From Actinoallomurus sp963736325 (GTDB lineage Bacteria; Actinomycetota; Actinomycetes; Streptosporangiales; Streptosporangiaceae): DNA of 64,000 nt. Every line of letters begins with the position of its first letter. Position 1 is the stretch's first letter. The stretch covers positions 54,104-118,103 of the forward strand of contig CAVTOG010000018.1 in the NCBI GenBank assembly GCA_963736325.1, written 5' to 3'. The notes beneath the pieces were generated by a model. That model ran no database searches. It was given only the letters and a program-made list of their open reading frames with translations, and was not told the origin of the DNA. Made by a program: the position numbers and the translations under genes. Shown here piece by piece: positions 25,355 through 34,521 of this stretch.

Positions 25355-27028
25355 TCAGGCCCCCGCGTCCGCGGCGCGGGCGGTGGTGTCGGCCAGTTGG
25401 TGGAGCAGGACCTTTCCCATGGCGTCGCGGGGAAGGTCGGTGAGGAAGTGGACGTCGCGGAGGACGGGGTGGCGGGAGAGGCGGTCGCGGACGTGGGCGC
25501 GTACGGCGTCGGCGTCCAGGTGCTCTCCCGGCGCGGTCACGATGTAGGCGGCGAGGCGACGGCCGTACTGGTGGTCCGGGACGCCGGCCACCGCCACCTC
25601 GCGTACTTCCGGGAGGCGTGCGATGACGTTCTCGGCCTCGCTCGGGAAGACGTTCTCGCCTCCGGAGGTGATCATCTCGTCGGCGCGGCCCTCGATGTGG
25701 AGCAGGCCGGCGGTGTCGAGGTGACCGACGTCGCCCATGCAGATCATGCCGTCGCGTATCTCCCGTGGCACGCCGGCGCTGTAGCCCTCGTGGCGCATGC
25801 CGTTGCCGGCGAAGATCCGGCCGGTCGCGCCCGCCGGCACCGGGCGGCCTTCGTCGTCCAGGATCGCGATCGCGGTGCCGGATGCGGGGCGTCCTGCGGT
25901 GCCGGGGTGGGCGCGCAGCTCGGAGGAGGTGGCGATGGTCACCCAGCCGGTCTCGGTCGAGCCGTACACGTTGCACAGGTGCGCCGGGTAGGCGTCCATG
26001 AAGTCGGTGGCCAGCTCTCCGGACAGCCGCGAGCCGCTGACGGCCGTCACCCGCAGGGAGGACGTGCCGTACGACGTGCGCGTGGCGACGGGGAGCGCGA
26101 GGATGCGCTGCAGCATGATCGGCACGGTGAACAGCGACGTGCAGCCGCGCTCCTCGATGGTGCGGAGGGTCTGCTCGGCGTCGGCGTCGCGGCCGACGAC
26201 CACGGTGGCCCGCAGGGCGAGCGCGAGCTGCAGGGTGGAGTAGCCCCAGGCGTGGAACAGCGGCGCCTGGATGAGCATCGTCTCGCCGCAGCGCACCGGG
26301 ATCCGCGACAGCATGGCCGCGAACGGGGCGAAGCCGGGGCGCGGCGGACGGCGCGCCACCTTGGGGCAGCCGGCGGCGCGGGAGCCGAGGAAGACCGCGC
26401 GCCCCTGCACCGAGGGCGGGTCGAGGAGACAGGCCGGGGTGCGCTCGATGAGCTGGTCGATGGTGGGCCATTCGCGCGGCGCGCCCTCGCCCGGCCAGGC
26501 GGTCACCCGGGTGTCCGGGCGGCGGCCGCGCGGCAGCATGGCGGCGAACTCCGCGTCGGCGACGATGATGTCGGCCCACAGCTCCCGGACCACGCTGCGC
26601 AGCTGTGTGGTGCCGAGCCCGGTGTTGAGGAGGACGACCTCGGCCCCGCGCTTGCTGCAGGCGAGGAGCGCCTCGATCATGCCTCGGTGGTTGCGGCACA
26701 GCACGCCGACCCGGAGGCGGCGGCCGTCCCCGTCGGGGATGAGCGCGGTGGCGAGCCGGTCGGTGCGGTCGTTCAGCTCGGCGTAGGTCAGCACGCCGCG
26801 CTCGTCGATGAGGGCGGGGCGCTCGGGGTCGCGGGCGGCCGCGGCGACGAGCTCGCCGGCGAGCGTGGTGCCCCAGTGCATGAGAGCGTGGAGCTGGCGC
26901 GTGGCCCGGAGCGGACGCCAGGGCGACAGCAGGCCGCGGCGGGCCATCGTGACCGGCACATTGAGAGCCTGACCGGCCCTCCGTCCCATTCCGGGACGGT
27001 ATTCCGGTCTGGCGTGAACCACTGTCAC
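25355..27028 (-). CDS. acyl-CoA synthetase-like protein with degenerate ATP loop
   Basis: 557-residue AMP-binding protein of the FadD12-like actinobacterial group. The family fold is complete: LTYAELNDRTDRLA, APLFHAWGYSTLQL, the A5-type motif YGSTETGW, then GHLDTAGLLHIEGRADEMI (hinge) and PRDAMGKVLL with the catalytic lysine. The phosphate-binding loop, normally T-S-G-T-T-G-x-P-K-G, reads GSRAAGCPKV (residues 215-224, bases 26357-26386): the glycine and both threonines are replaced, as is the final glycine. This should impair ATP binding. No frameshift is involved. The gene is divergent from the thiolase-fadB pair, so a role in fatty acid activation would fit if active. Confidence 0.82.
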   Translation of the reverse strand: MTVVHARPEYRPGMGRRAGQALNVPVTMARRGLLSPWRPLRATRQLHALMHWGTTLAGELVAAAARDPERPALIDERGVLTYAELNDRTDRLATALIPDGDGRRLRVGVLCRNHRGMIEALLACSKRGAEVVLLNTGLGTTQLRSVVRELWADIIVADAEFAAMLPRGRRPDTRVTAWPGEGAPREWPTIDQLIERTPACLLDPPSVQGRAVFLGSRAAGCPKVARRPPRPGFAPFAAMLSRIPVRCGETMLIQAPLFHAWGYSTLQLALALRATVVVGRDADAEQTLRTIEERGCTSLFTVPIMLQRILALPVATRTSYGTSSLRVTAVSGSRLSGELATDFMDAYPAHLCNVYGSTETGWVTIATSSELRAHPGTAGRPASGTAIAILDDEGRPVPAGATGRIFAGNGMRHEGYSAGVPREIRDGMICMGDVGHLDTAGLLHIEGRADEMITSGGENVFPSEAENVIARLPEVREVAVAGVPDHQYGRRLAAYIVTAPGEHLDADAVRAHVRDRLSRHPVLRDVHFLTDLPRDAMGKVLLHQLADTTARAADAGA

Positions 27029-27169
27029 TCCCTGCGAATCCGTACTCTCGCGGTCAGGCTACGGGCGGGCCGATCCGGCAGCAAGGGGTCGCTTGCAACG
27101 TCAGTGGCTACTGACGAGTAACCTATGGGACATAGACCTCACCGGCTCTGAAAAGAGGGAGGACCGACC

Positions 27170-28372
27170 GTGCCTCGTACCGCGCGTGACGTGGTCTTCG
27201 TCGACGGCGTTCGCACGCCGTTCGGCAAGGCCGGCCCCAAGGGGCTTTATGCCGACACCCGTGCCGACGATCTCGTCGTGCGTGTGATCCGCGAACTCCG
27301 GCGGCGCAACCCGTCGCTGCCGCCCGAGCGGATCGACGAGGTCGCCATCGCGGCGACCACCCAGATCGGCGACCAGGGCCTCACTATCGGCCGCTCCGCC
27401 GCCGTGCTGGCCGGGCTGCCCAAGAGCGTTCCCGGGTTCGCCGTCGACCGCATGTGCGCGGGCGCGATGACCGCCGTGACGGCCGTGGCGGGCGGTATCG
27501 CCTTCGGCGCGTACGACGTCGCCATCGCCGGCGGCGTCGAGCACATGGGCCGGCACCCGATGGGCGAGGGCGTCGACCCCAACCCGCGTTTCCTCGCCGA
27601 GAAGCTCGTCGACCCGTCGGCGCTCATCATGGGGATGACCGCGGAGAACCTCCACGACCGGTTCCCGCACATCACCAAGGAGCGCGCCGACGCGTACGCC
27701 GTGCGCAGCCAGGAGAAGGTCGCGGCGGCGTACGAGGCGGGCCGGTTCCAGGACGACCTGGTGCCGATGGCGATGCGCTCCCCGGAGAAGGGGTACGGCC
27801 TCGCGACGCGGGATGAGCCGCCGCGTCCGGGCACGACCATGGAGAACCTGGCGGCCCTGAAGACGCCGTTCCGCCCGCACGGCAACGTGACCGCGGGCAA
27901 CGCGGCCGGGCTGAACGACGGCGCCACGGGCTGCATCGTGGCGGCCGAGGACGTCGCCGCCGAACTGGGCCTGACCGCCCGCATGCGCCTCGCCGACTAC
28001 GCCTTCGTCGGCGTCGAGCCCGAGGTCATGGGCGTCGGCCCGGTACCGGCCACCGAGAAGCTCCTGGGACGCAACTCGCTGACCATGGACGACATCGGCC
28101 TGATCGAGGTCAACGAGGCGTTCGCCGTGCAGGTGCTCGCCTTCCTCGACCACTTCAAGATCGCCGACGACGACGCGCGGGTGAACCCCTGGGGCGGCGC
28201 GATCGCCCTCGGCCACCCCCTCGCCTCGTCCGGCGTACGCCTGATGATGCAGCTGGCCCGCCACTTCGCCGAGCACCCGGAGGTCCGCTACGGCCTGACC
28301 ACCATGTGCATCGGCATGGGCATGGGCGGGACGGTCCTCTGGGAGAACACCGCGTGGGAGGGTGCCAAGTGA
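27170..28372 (+). CDS. fadA: acetyl-CoA C-acyltransferase (thiolase)
   Basis: 400-residue thiolase for the last step of beta-oxidation, cleaving 3-ketoacyl-CoA. Start GTG 27170. The nucleophile cysteine is in VDRMCAGAM (about residue 95), the catalytic His in GHPLASSGVR, and the second cysteine in TTMCIGMGMGG. NEAFAVQ is also present. Its stop overlaps the GTG of fadB by 4 bp (GTGA), giving the classical fadA-fadB pair in the order beta then alpha. The 141-bp gap to the divergent acyl-CoA synthetase should hold both promoters. Confidence 0.94.
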   Translation: MPRTARDVVFVDGVRTPFGKAGPKGLYADTRADDLVVRVIRELRRRNPSLPPERIDEVAIAATTQIGDQGLTIGRSAAVLAGLPKSVPGFAVDRMCAGAMTAVTAVAGGIAFGAYDVAIAGGVEHMGRHPMGEGVDPNPRFLAEKLVDPSALIMGMTAENLHDRFPHITKERADAYAVRSQEKVAAAYEAGRFQDDLVPMAMRSPEKGYGLATRDEPPRPGTTMENLAALKTPFRPHGNVTAGNAAGLNDGATGCIVAAEDVAAELGLTARMRLADYAFVGVEPEVMGVGPVPATEKLLGRNSLTMDDIGLIEVNEAFAVQVLAFLDHFKIADDDARVNPWGGAIALGHPLASSGVRLMMQLARHFAEHPEVRYGLTTMCIGMGMGGTVLWENTAWEGAK

Positions 28373-30453
28373 GCAGCATCACCGAGGTCTTCGGCGACGA
28401 GGTCGTGACACACGCTCTCGTACGCGACGTCGAGCTTCCGTACGGCGCGGGCACCATGGCGCTCATCACGCTCGACAACGGATTCGACCACACCAAGCCC
28501 AGCACGTTCGGGCCCGGCGGCCTGACCGAACTGAAGACGGCGCTGGACGCCATCGAGGCGCGCGACGACCTGGCCGCCGTGGGCGTGACGGGCAAGCCGT
28601 TCATCTTCGCGGTCGGCGCCGACCTGAACGGCGTCCCGCTGATCACCGGGCGCGAGCAGGCGCTGGAGATCGGGAAGCTGGGCCACGACGTGTTCCGCCG
28701 GCTCGACGAGCTGTCGGTTCCGTCGTTCGCGCTGGTCAACGGCGCGGCGATGGGCGGCGGCGTCGAGGTGGCGCTGCACTGCACGTACCGGACGATCTCC
28801 TCGGGTGTGCCCGCGCTGGCCCTCCCGGAGTGCTTCCTAGGGCTCGTGCCGGGCTGGGGCGGCACGTACCTGCTGCCGCGTCTGATCGGCGCCGAGAAGG
28901 CCCTCAAGGTCATCATCGAGAACCCGCTGAACCAGAACAAGATGCTGCGCGGCCCGCAGGCGTTCAAGCTGGGCATCGCGGACGCGATGTTCGAGCCCGC
29001 CGACTTCCTGGAGGAGTCGCTGCGCTGGGCGGCCGGCGTGCTCAAGGGCGACGTGACGGTCGAGCGCACGCCCGTCGACACGGGCGCCGCCTGGGACGAG
29101 GCCATCGCTCAGGGCCGCTGGCTCCTGGAGGGCAAGCTGCACGGTGCCGCCCCGGCGCCGCTGCGGGCCCTCGACCTGGTCGCCGCCGCGAAGACCCGCA
29201 GCCGCGACGAAGGTTTCGCCGCCGAGGACGAGGCGCTCGCGGACCTGATCATGAGCGAGGAGCTCCGGTCCGGCCTGTACGCGTTCGACCTGGTGCAGAA
29301 GCGCGCCAAGCGGCCCGCCGGCGCGCCGGACAAGTCGCTGGCCCGGCCGGTGACCAAGGTCGGCGTGGTCGGCGCGGGGCTGATGGCCTCCCAGCTCGGC
29401 CTGCTGTTCGCGCGCCGCCTGGGTGTGCCGGTGGTGCTGACCGACCTGGACCAGCAGCGCCTGGACAAGGGTGTGGCCTACGTCCACGCCGAGGTCGACA
29501 AACTCCTCGGCAAGGGACGCGTCTCCGCCGACGAGGCGTCCAAGCTCAAGGGCCTGGTATCGGGCTCCTTGACCAAGGACGCGTTCGCCGACGCCGACCT
29601 CGTCATCGAGGCGGTCTTCGAGGAGATGAGCGTCAAGCAGACGGTCTTCGCCGAGGTCGAGGCGGTCGTCTCGCCCGAGTGCGTGCTGGCCACGAACACC
29701 TCGTCGCTGTCGGTGAGCGAGATGGCCGCGAAGCTGCGTCACCCCGAGCGGGTCGTCGGCTTCCACTTCTTCAACCCGGTCGCGGTGCTTCCGCTGCTGG
29801 AGATCGTCCGGGGCGAGCGGACCGACGACGCGACCCTCGCGACGGCCTTCGCCACCGGCAAGGCGCTGAAGAAGTCGTGCGTGCTGGTCAAGGACGCGCC
29901 GGGCTTCGTGGTCAACCGCGTCCTGCTGCGACTCCTCGCCGAGATCGTGCAGGCGGTCGAGGAGGGCACGCCGGTCGACGTGGCGGAGCGTTCGGCCGCG
30001 CCGCTGGGCCTGCCGATGCCGCCGTTCGTGCTGATGGGCCTGGTCGGCCCGGCGATCGCGCTGCACGTCAACGAGACGCTGCACGAGGCGTTCCCGGACC
30101 GGTTCCCGCTGTCGGGCAAGTTCGCCAAGCTCGTCGCGGCCGGCAAGACCGGGGTGTACCTACCGGACTTCACCCTCGACCCGGAGGCCGTGGAGATCTT
30201 CAGCGGCGGCACCTCGCCGTCCACGGAGGAGCAGGTGCTGGCGCGGGCCCTCGACGCCCTCGCCGACGAGATCAAGATCATGCTGGACGAGGAGATCGTC
30301 GCGGCGGCCGAGGACATCGACCTGTGCATGATCCTCGGCGCCGGCTGGCCGTTCCACCTGGGCGGCGTCACGCCGTACCTCGACCGGACCGGCGTGACGG
30401 AGCGCGTGACCGGCTCCCGCTTCCTCGCCAAGGGCGTGGCGAGCCTGCCGTAG
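28369..30453 (+). CDS. fadB: 3-hydroxyacyl-CoA dehydrogenase/enoyl-CoA hydratase fusion (FadB)
   Basis: 694-residue trifunctional-type alpha subunit. Start GTG 28369 overlaps the thiolase stop. The N-terminal crotonase domain (about residues 15-260) has the oxyanion segments FAVGADLNG and NGAAMGGGVEVAL and the catalytic glutamate region LPECFLGLVPGWGG. The dehydrogenase domain starts near 325 with KVGVVGAGLMASQLG for NAD, ATNTSSLSV, and FHFFNPVAVLPLLEIV with the catalytic His; the C-terminal domains follow (KDAPGFVVNRVL). It works with the thiolase upstream. A hairpin downstream ends the operon. Confidence 0.95.
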   Translation: MSSITEVFGDEVVTHALVRDVELPYGAGTMALITLDNGFDHTKPSTFGPGGLTELKTALDAIEARDDLAAVGVTGKPFIFAVGADLNGVPLITGREQALEIGKLGHDVFRRLDELSVPSFALVNGAAMGGGVEVALHCTYRTISSGVPALALPECFLGLVPGWGGTYLLPRLIGAEKALKVIIENPLNQNKMLRGPQAFKLGIADAMFEPADFLEESLRWAAGVLKGDVTVERTPVDTGAAWDEAIAQGRWLLEGKLHGAAPAPLRALDLVAAAKTRSRDEGFAAEDEALADLIMSEELRSGLYAFDLVQKRAKRPAGAPDKSLARPVTKVGVVGAGLMASQLGLLFARRLGVPVVLTDLDQQRLDKGVAYVHAEVDKLLGKGRVSADEASKLKGLVSGSLTKDAFADADLVIEAVFEEMSVKQTVFAEVEAVVSPECVLATNTSSLSVSEMAAKLRHPERVVGFHFFNPVAVLPLLEIVRGERTDDATLATAFATGKALKKSCVLVKDAPGFVVNRVLLRLLAEIVQAVEEGTPVDVAERSAAPLGLPMPPFVLMGLVGPAIALHVNETLHEAFPDRFPLSGKFAKLVAAGKTGVYLPDFTLDPEAVEIFSGGTSPSTEEQVLARALDALADEIKIMLDEEIVAAAEDIDLCMILGAGWPFHLGGVTPYLDRTGVTERVTGSRFLAKGVASLP

Positions 30454-30462
30454 CCCTGACCT

Positions 30463-30486
30463 GGCGCCCGTCGTACGGCGGGCGCC
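30463..30486. terminator. hairpin between convergent fadB and fprA
   Basis: GGCGCCCG (30463-30470), 8-base loop, CGGGCGCC (30479-30486), flanked by further pairing CCTG/CAGG. Probably bidirectional; the right arm touches the fprA end. Confidence 0.6.
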
Positions 30487-30489
30487 GCG

Positions 30490-31848
30490 TCAGGACTTGC
30501 GGTAGGCGGCGCGGAGGGCCTCCCAGCCGGACAGCTTGACCCGTTCTCCGCGTTCGAGGGCGCGGGCGAGGGCGACCTCGCCCGCGTCGATGCCGAGCCA
30601 GTCCTCATACGTCACCGCGCGGACGCCGCGGGACTCCAGGAGGGTCTCGATCGACGAGCGCTCCCCCGGCCCGTCGGCGTGGTCGGCGAGGAGTGCGCGT
30701 ACGGTCTCGGCGGCGTCGGCCTTGTTCGTGCCGATCACGCCCGTCGGGCCGCGTTTGATCCAGCCCGCGACGTACTCGCCGGGCACGGGCGCGGTGTCCT
30801 CGCCGAGGACGCGGCCGCTGTCGTTCGGCACGACGTAGGCGCGCGGGTCGAAGGGGACGTCCGGGAGCGGCACGCTCTGGTAGCCCACCGAGCGCAGCAC
30901 GAGGCCGACCGGCATCTCCTCGTACGTGCCGGTGCCGACGACGCGGCCCTCGGGGTTCAGGGTCGTGTGCTCCAACCGCAAGGCCTCCACGCGACCCTCG
31001 CCGAGGATCTCCACCGGCCGCAGCCAGAAGCGCAGGTCGAGGCGGCGAGGGCGGCCGAGGACGGGCTGCCCCGCCCACGCCCGCATCGCGGCGACGTTGC
31101 CGCGTACGTGGCGGTCGGACTCGACCAGGGCCTCGCTCGCGGGGTCGAGCCGCATGTCCTCCTCGAGGACGTGCACCTCGGTGCCGGGGAGCGCGCCAAG
31201 CTCGCGGAGCTCCTTGGTGGTGAACTTGGCCTGTGCCGGGCCACGCCGGCCGATCATGTGGATCCGGCGCACGCCGCTGCCGCCCAGCAAGGTCAGGACC
31301 GGGTCCGGGACGTCCGTGGCGCGCAGCTCTTCCGCGGTCTTGGCGAGGACGCGGGCGACGTCGACGGCGACGTTGCCGACGCCGATCACCGCGACGGAAT
31401 CCGCCGACAGGTCGACCTCCAGGCCCGAGGCGTCCGGATGGCCGCAGTACCAGTTGACGAAATCGGTGGCCGCGACGCTGCCGGCGAGGTCCTCGCCGGG
31501 GATGCCGAGGCGCCGGTCGACCATCGCGCCGGTCGCGTAGATCACCGCGTCGTAGCAGCCGCGCAGGTCCTCACGCGTGACGTCGGCGCCGAACTCCACG
31601 CCGCCGAGGAACCGCACGCAGGGGTGTTCGAGGACCCGCTGGAGATAGCGCGCGATCGACTTGATCGAGGTGTGGTCCGGTGCGACGCCGTACCGCACCA
31701 GGCCGTACGGGGTCGGGAGCCGGTCGACCACGTCGACGTGGACGTTCTCGCCGGTCTGTTTCACCAGCGCCTCGGCCGCGTAGATGCCCGCCGGTCCGGA
31801 GCCGATGATTGCCACGTGTAGAGCAGATGCGTCCGCCACGAAGTCCAT
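30490..31848 (-). CDS. fprA: ferredoxin/flavodoxin-NADP reductase, FprA type
   Basis: 452-residue FAD/NADPH oxidoreductase of the mycobacterial FprA (adrenodoxin reductase-like) family, passing electrons from NADPH to ferredoxins for P450s and other acceptors. ATG 31848 is chosen; upstream residues to 31881 are unlike the family. FAD fold HVAIIGSGPAGIYAAEALV, then PTPYGLVRYGVAPDH typical of this group. NADP fold VAVIGVGNVAVDVARVLA, IHMIGRRGPAQAKFT, and the closing FAD segment GEYVAGWIKRGPTGVIGTNK. Length agrees with FprA (about 456). Confidence 0.93.
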   Translation of the reverse strand: MDFVADASALHVAIIGSGPAGIYAAEALVKQTGENVHVDVVDRLPTPYGLVRYGVAPDHTSIKSIARYLQRVLEHPCVRFLGGVEFGADVTREDLRGCYDAVIYATGAMVDRRLGIPGEDLAGSVAATDFVNWYCGHPDASGLEVDLSADSVAVIGVGNVAVDVARVLAKTAEELRATDVPDPVLTLLGGSGVRRIHMIGRRGPAQAKFTTKELRELGALPGTEVHVLEEDMRLDPASEALVESDRHVRGNVAAMRAWAGQPVLGRPRRLDLRFWLRPVEILGEGRVEALRLEHTTLNPEGRVVGTGTYEEMPVGLVLRSVGYQSVPLPDVPFDPRAYVVPNDSGRVLGEDTAPVPGEYVAGWIKRGPTGVIGTNKADAAETVRALLADHADGPGERSSIETLLESRGVRAVTYEDWLGIDAGEVALARALERGERVKLSGWEALRAAYRKS

Positions 31849-31898
31849 TGTTCCCCAGACGGCGTGGATTCTCCCTAACATTCGCGTCCGGTTGCTCG

Positions 31899-31926
31899 CG
31901 GCCCGGCGCGGGGAGACGCCGGGCCG
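31899..31926. terminator. hairpin downstream of dxs
   Basis: CGGCCCGGCG (31899-31908) and its exact complement (31917-31926), 8-base loop, 7 bp past the dxs stop. Confidence 0.65.
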
Positions 31927-31932
31927 TGTCCG

Positions 31933-33825
31933 TCAGGATTCGGTCGGCTCCAGCATGGAGTAACGCGCGGTCATCGCGGTGATGTCGCGGGCGAGGCTCT
32001 GCGGGGTGAGGCCGATGTCGGTCATGATCTGCGCGCGCTTGGCGTGGTCGATGAAGGCCTTCGGGATGCCGAACGTGCGCACCGGGACGTCGACGTCCCC
32101 CTCGCGCAGCAGGCGCGCGACCGCGTCGCCCACGCCCCCGACACGGCTGTTGTCCTCCACGACCGCGACGAGACGGTATTCGGCGGCCATGCCGATCAGC
32201 TTCTCGTCGAGCGGCTGGATCCAGCGCGGGTCGACGACGGTCACCCCGATGCCGTGGGCGGAGACCAGCTCGGCGGTCTCGATCGCGATGCCCGCCATCG
32301 GGCCGGCGGCGACCAGCAGGACGTCCTTGTCCTCGGACCGCAGGAGCACGTCGAGCCCGCCGGTGCGCTCGACGGCCTCGATGTCGTCGCCGACCGGGCC
32401 CTTGGGGAAGCGCACGACGGTCGGCCCGTCGGTGACGTCGACCGACTCGCGCAGCAGCTCGACGAGCCGGGCGCCGTCACGGGGCGCGGCGAGCCGCAGG
32501 CCCGGAATGACCTGCAAGATCGACATGTCCCACATGCCGTTGTGGCTGGGCCCGTCGTCGCCGGTGATGCCCGCGCGGTCGAGCACGACGGTGACCGGCA
32601 GCTTGTGCAGCGCGACGTCCATCAGGAGCTGGTCGAAGGCGCGGTTGAGGAACGTGGCGTACACGGCTACGACGGGGTGCATGCCGCCGAGCGCGAGGCC
32701 AGCGGCGGACGTCAGCGCGTGCTGCTCGGCGATGCCGACGTCGAAGGTGCGCTCGGGGTAGAGGTCGGAGAAGGCGGCCAGCCCGGTTGGATGCAGCATG
32801 GCCGCGGTGATCGCGACGACGTCGGACCGCTCCCCGCCGAGCCGGACCATCTCGTCGCTGAAGACCTTGGTCCAGCCGCGCCCGCCCTTGGCGAGCTTGC
32901 GGCCGGTGGCCGGGTCGAACAGGCCCGGGGAGTGGAAGGCCTCTTCCTCGTCGTTCTCGGCCGGGGCGTAGCCGTGCCCCTTGTTGGTCATGCAGTGCAC
33001 GATCACCGGGCCGCCGAACGCCTTGGCCTTGCGGAGCGCGTGCTCGACGGCGCCCTCGTCATGGCCGTCGATCGGGCCGACGTACTTCAGGCCGAGGTCC
33101 TCGAACATCGCCTGCGGCTGGAGGATGTCCTTGATGCCCTTCTTGATGCCGTGCAGGGCGTCGTAGGCCATGCCGCCGACGACCGGCGTCTTCGGCACCG
33201 TGCGCTTGATCAGGTCGAGGGCGTGCTCGTAGCCGCGGGTCATGCGGAGGTCGGCGAGGTGGCTGGCCAGCCCGCCGATGGTCGGAGAGTAGGAGCGGCC
33301 GTTGTCGTTGACGACGATGATCACGCGCCGGTCGGTGCCCGCGGCGATGTTGTTCAGCGCCTCCCAGGCCATGCCGCCGGTCAGCGCGCCGTCGCCGATG
33401 AAGGCGACGACGTAGCGATCACCCTCGTCGCGCAGCTGGTACGCCTTGGCGAGGCCGTCGGCGTAGGACAGGGCCGTGGAGGCGTGGGAGTTCTCGATGA
33501 CGTCGTGCTCGGACTCGGCCTGGCTCGGGTAGCCGGACAGGCCGCCGCGCTGGCGCAGCTTCGCGAAGTCGTGCCGGCCGGTGAGGACCTTGTGGACGTA
33601 CGCCTGGTGGCCGACGTCGAAGAGAAGGCAGTCACGCGGAGAGTCGAAGACCCGGTGCATCGCGATGGTCAGCTCGACGGCGCCCAGGTTGGGGCCAAGG
33701 TGACCGCCGTTCGTCGACACCGCCGAGACAAGGAGGTCCCGGATCTCGTCGGCGAGCCGGGGAAGTTCTGCCGGATCCAGCCGCTTGAGGTCCTCAGGTC
33801 GTCGAATCGACTCAAGAAGGGTCAC
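31933..33825 (-). CDS. dxs: 1-deoxy-D-xylulose-5-phosphate synthase
   Basis: 630-residue thiamine-diphosphate enzyme joining pyruvate and glyceraldehyde 3-phosphate, the first step of the MEP isoprenoid pathway. I prefer GTG 33825 (MTLLESIRRPEDL, the usual N-terminus), nine bases after GAGGAG; ATG 33834 lies directly on that site. ThDP motif FIGDGALTGGMAWEALNN, then VNDNGRSYSPT, KGHGYAPAE, the transketolase middle domain TFDVGIAEQHALTSAAG, and LDRAGITGDDGPSHNG are present. Divergent from idi, so the two isoprenoid genes share one 123-bp control region. Confidence 0.96.
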   Translation of the reverse strand: MTLLESIRRPEDLKRLDPAELPRLADEIRDLLVSAVSTNGGHLGPNLGAVELTIAMHRVFDSPRDCLLFDVGHQAYVHKVLTGRHDFAKLRQRGGLSGYPSQAESEHDVIENSHASTALSYADGLAKAYQLRDEGDRYVVAFIGDGALTGGMAWEALNNIAAGTDRRVIIVVNDNGRSYSPTIGGLASHLADLRMTRGYEHALDLIKRTVPKTPVVGGMAYDALHGIKKGIKDILQPQAMFEDLGLKYVGPIDGHDEGAVEHALRKAKAFGGPVIVHCMTNKGHGYAPAENDEEEAFHSPGLFDPATGRKLAKGGRGWTKVFSDEMVRLGGERSDVVAITAAMLHPTGLAAFSDLYPERTFDVGIAEQHALTSAAGLALGGMHPVVAVYATFLNRAFDQLLMDVALHKLPVTVVLDRAGITGDDGPSHNGMWDMSILQVIPGLRLAAPRDGARLVELLRESVDVTDGPTVVRFPKGPVGDDIEAVERTGGLDVLLRSEDKDVLLVAAGPMAGIAIETAELVSAHGIGVTVVDPRWIQPLDEKLIGMAAEYRLVAVVEDNSRVGGVGDAVARLLREGDVDVPVRTFGIPKAFIDHAKRAQIMTDIGLTPQSLARDITAMTARYSMLEPTES

Positions 33826-33948
33826 GCGGGTCATCTCCTCGTTTTTTCTGCGGATGCCGATTTTAGTGGTGCTCCTGACCAGTGAGACGCCTCGGGCCCT
33901 CGTGGGAGTTCACGTGCACAGTGTCACCGGTCCGATATAAAGGCGGTG

Positions 33949-34521
33949 ATGGACACCGAGCGAATCGTGCTGCTCAGCACGGAGGGCATGGCGATCGGCA
34001 CAGCTCCCAAGATCCCGAGCCACCATGAGGCCACGCCCCTTCACCTTGCCTTTTCCTGTTATGTCACGGACTCCGCCGGACGGATCCTGACCACGCAGAG
34101 AGCCCACAAGAAAGCGACATTTCCGTCTGTATGGACCAACACCTGCTGTGGCCACCCCGCGCCCGGTGAGAGCCTGCGCGAGGCCGTACGCCGCCGGGTG
34201 CGCACGGAGCTGGGGCTCGACATCGGCGAGATGACGCTCGTGCTGCCGGAGTTCCGCTACCGCGCGACAGCGCCGGACGGCGTAGTGGAGAACGAGATGT
34301 GCCCCGTCGTCCTCGCCACCGCGACCGGCGACGTGCGCCCGCATCCCGGCGAGGTGGCCGACACCGAGTGGCGCGACTGGGACTCCTGTGTCGCGCTGGT
34401 GAACGACCCGTCGTCCTCGCCGTGGTTCCGCATCCAGATGGAGCAGCTCATACCCCTGGGGTCCCCCAAGGAGTGGCCGGCCGCTCCGGTCTCCCGCCTG
34501 CCCGCCGCGATCACCTGGTGA
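33949..34521 (+). CDS. idi: isopentenyl-diphosphate delta-isomerase, type I
   Basis: 190-residue Nudix-fold isomerase interconverting IPP and DMAPP. ATG 33949 is preceded by AAAGGCGG; GTG 33946 directly before it is possible. The catalytic cysteine is in NTCCGHPAPGE, followed by the Nudix-like helix SLREAVRRRVRTELGLDI, and the catalytic glutamate is in VENEMCPVVLA; EWRDWDS and SPWFRIQMEQL complete the fold. It is divergent from dxs and its end overlaps mug by 11 bp (convergent). In MEP-pathway organisms idi balances the two isomers. Confidence 0.95.
   Translation: MDTERIVLLSTEGMAIGTAPKIPSHHEATPLHLAFSCYVTDSAGRILTTQRAHKKATFPSVWTNTCCGHPAPGESLREAVRRRVRTELGLDIGEMTLVLPEFRYRATAPDGVVENEMCPVVLATATGDVRPHPGEVADTEWRDWDSCVALVNDPSSSPWFRIQMEQLIPLGSPKEWPAAPVSRLPAAITW

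Noticed and set aside
25397..27121. Long plus-strand ORF opposite the acyl-CoA synthetase
   Set aside because: No family similarity; the minus-strand AMP-binding protein accounts for the region.
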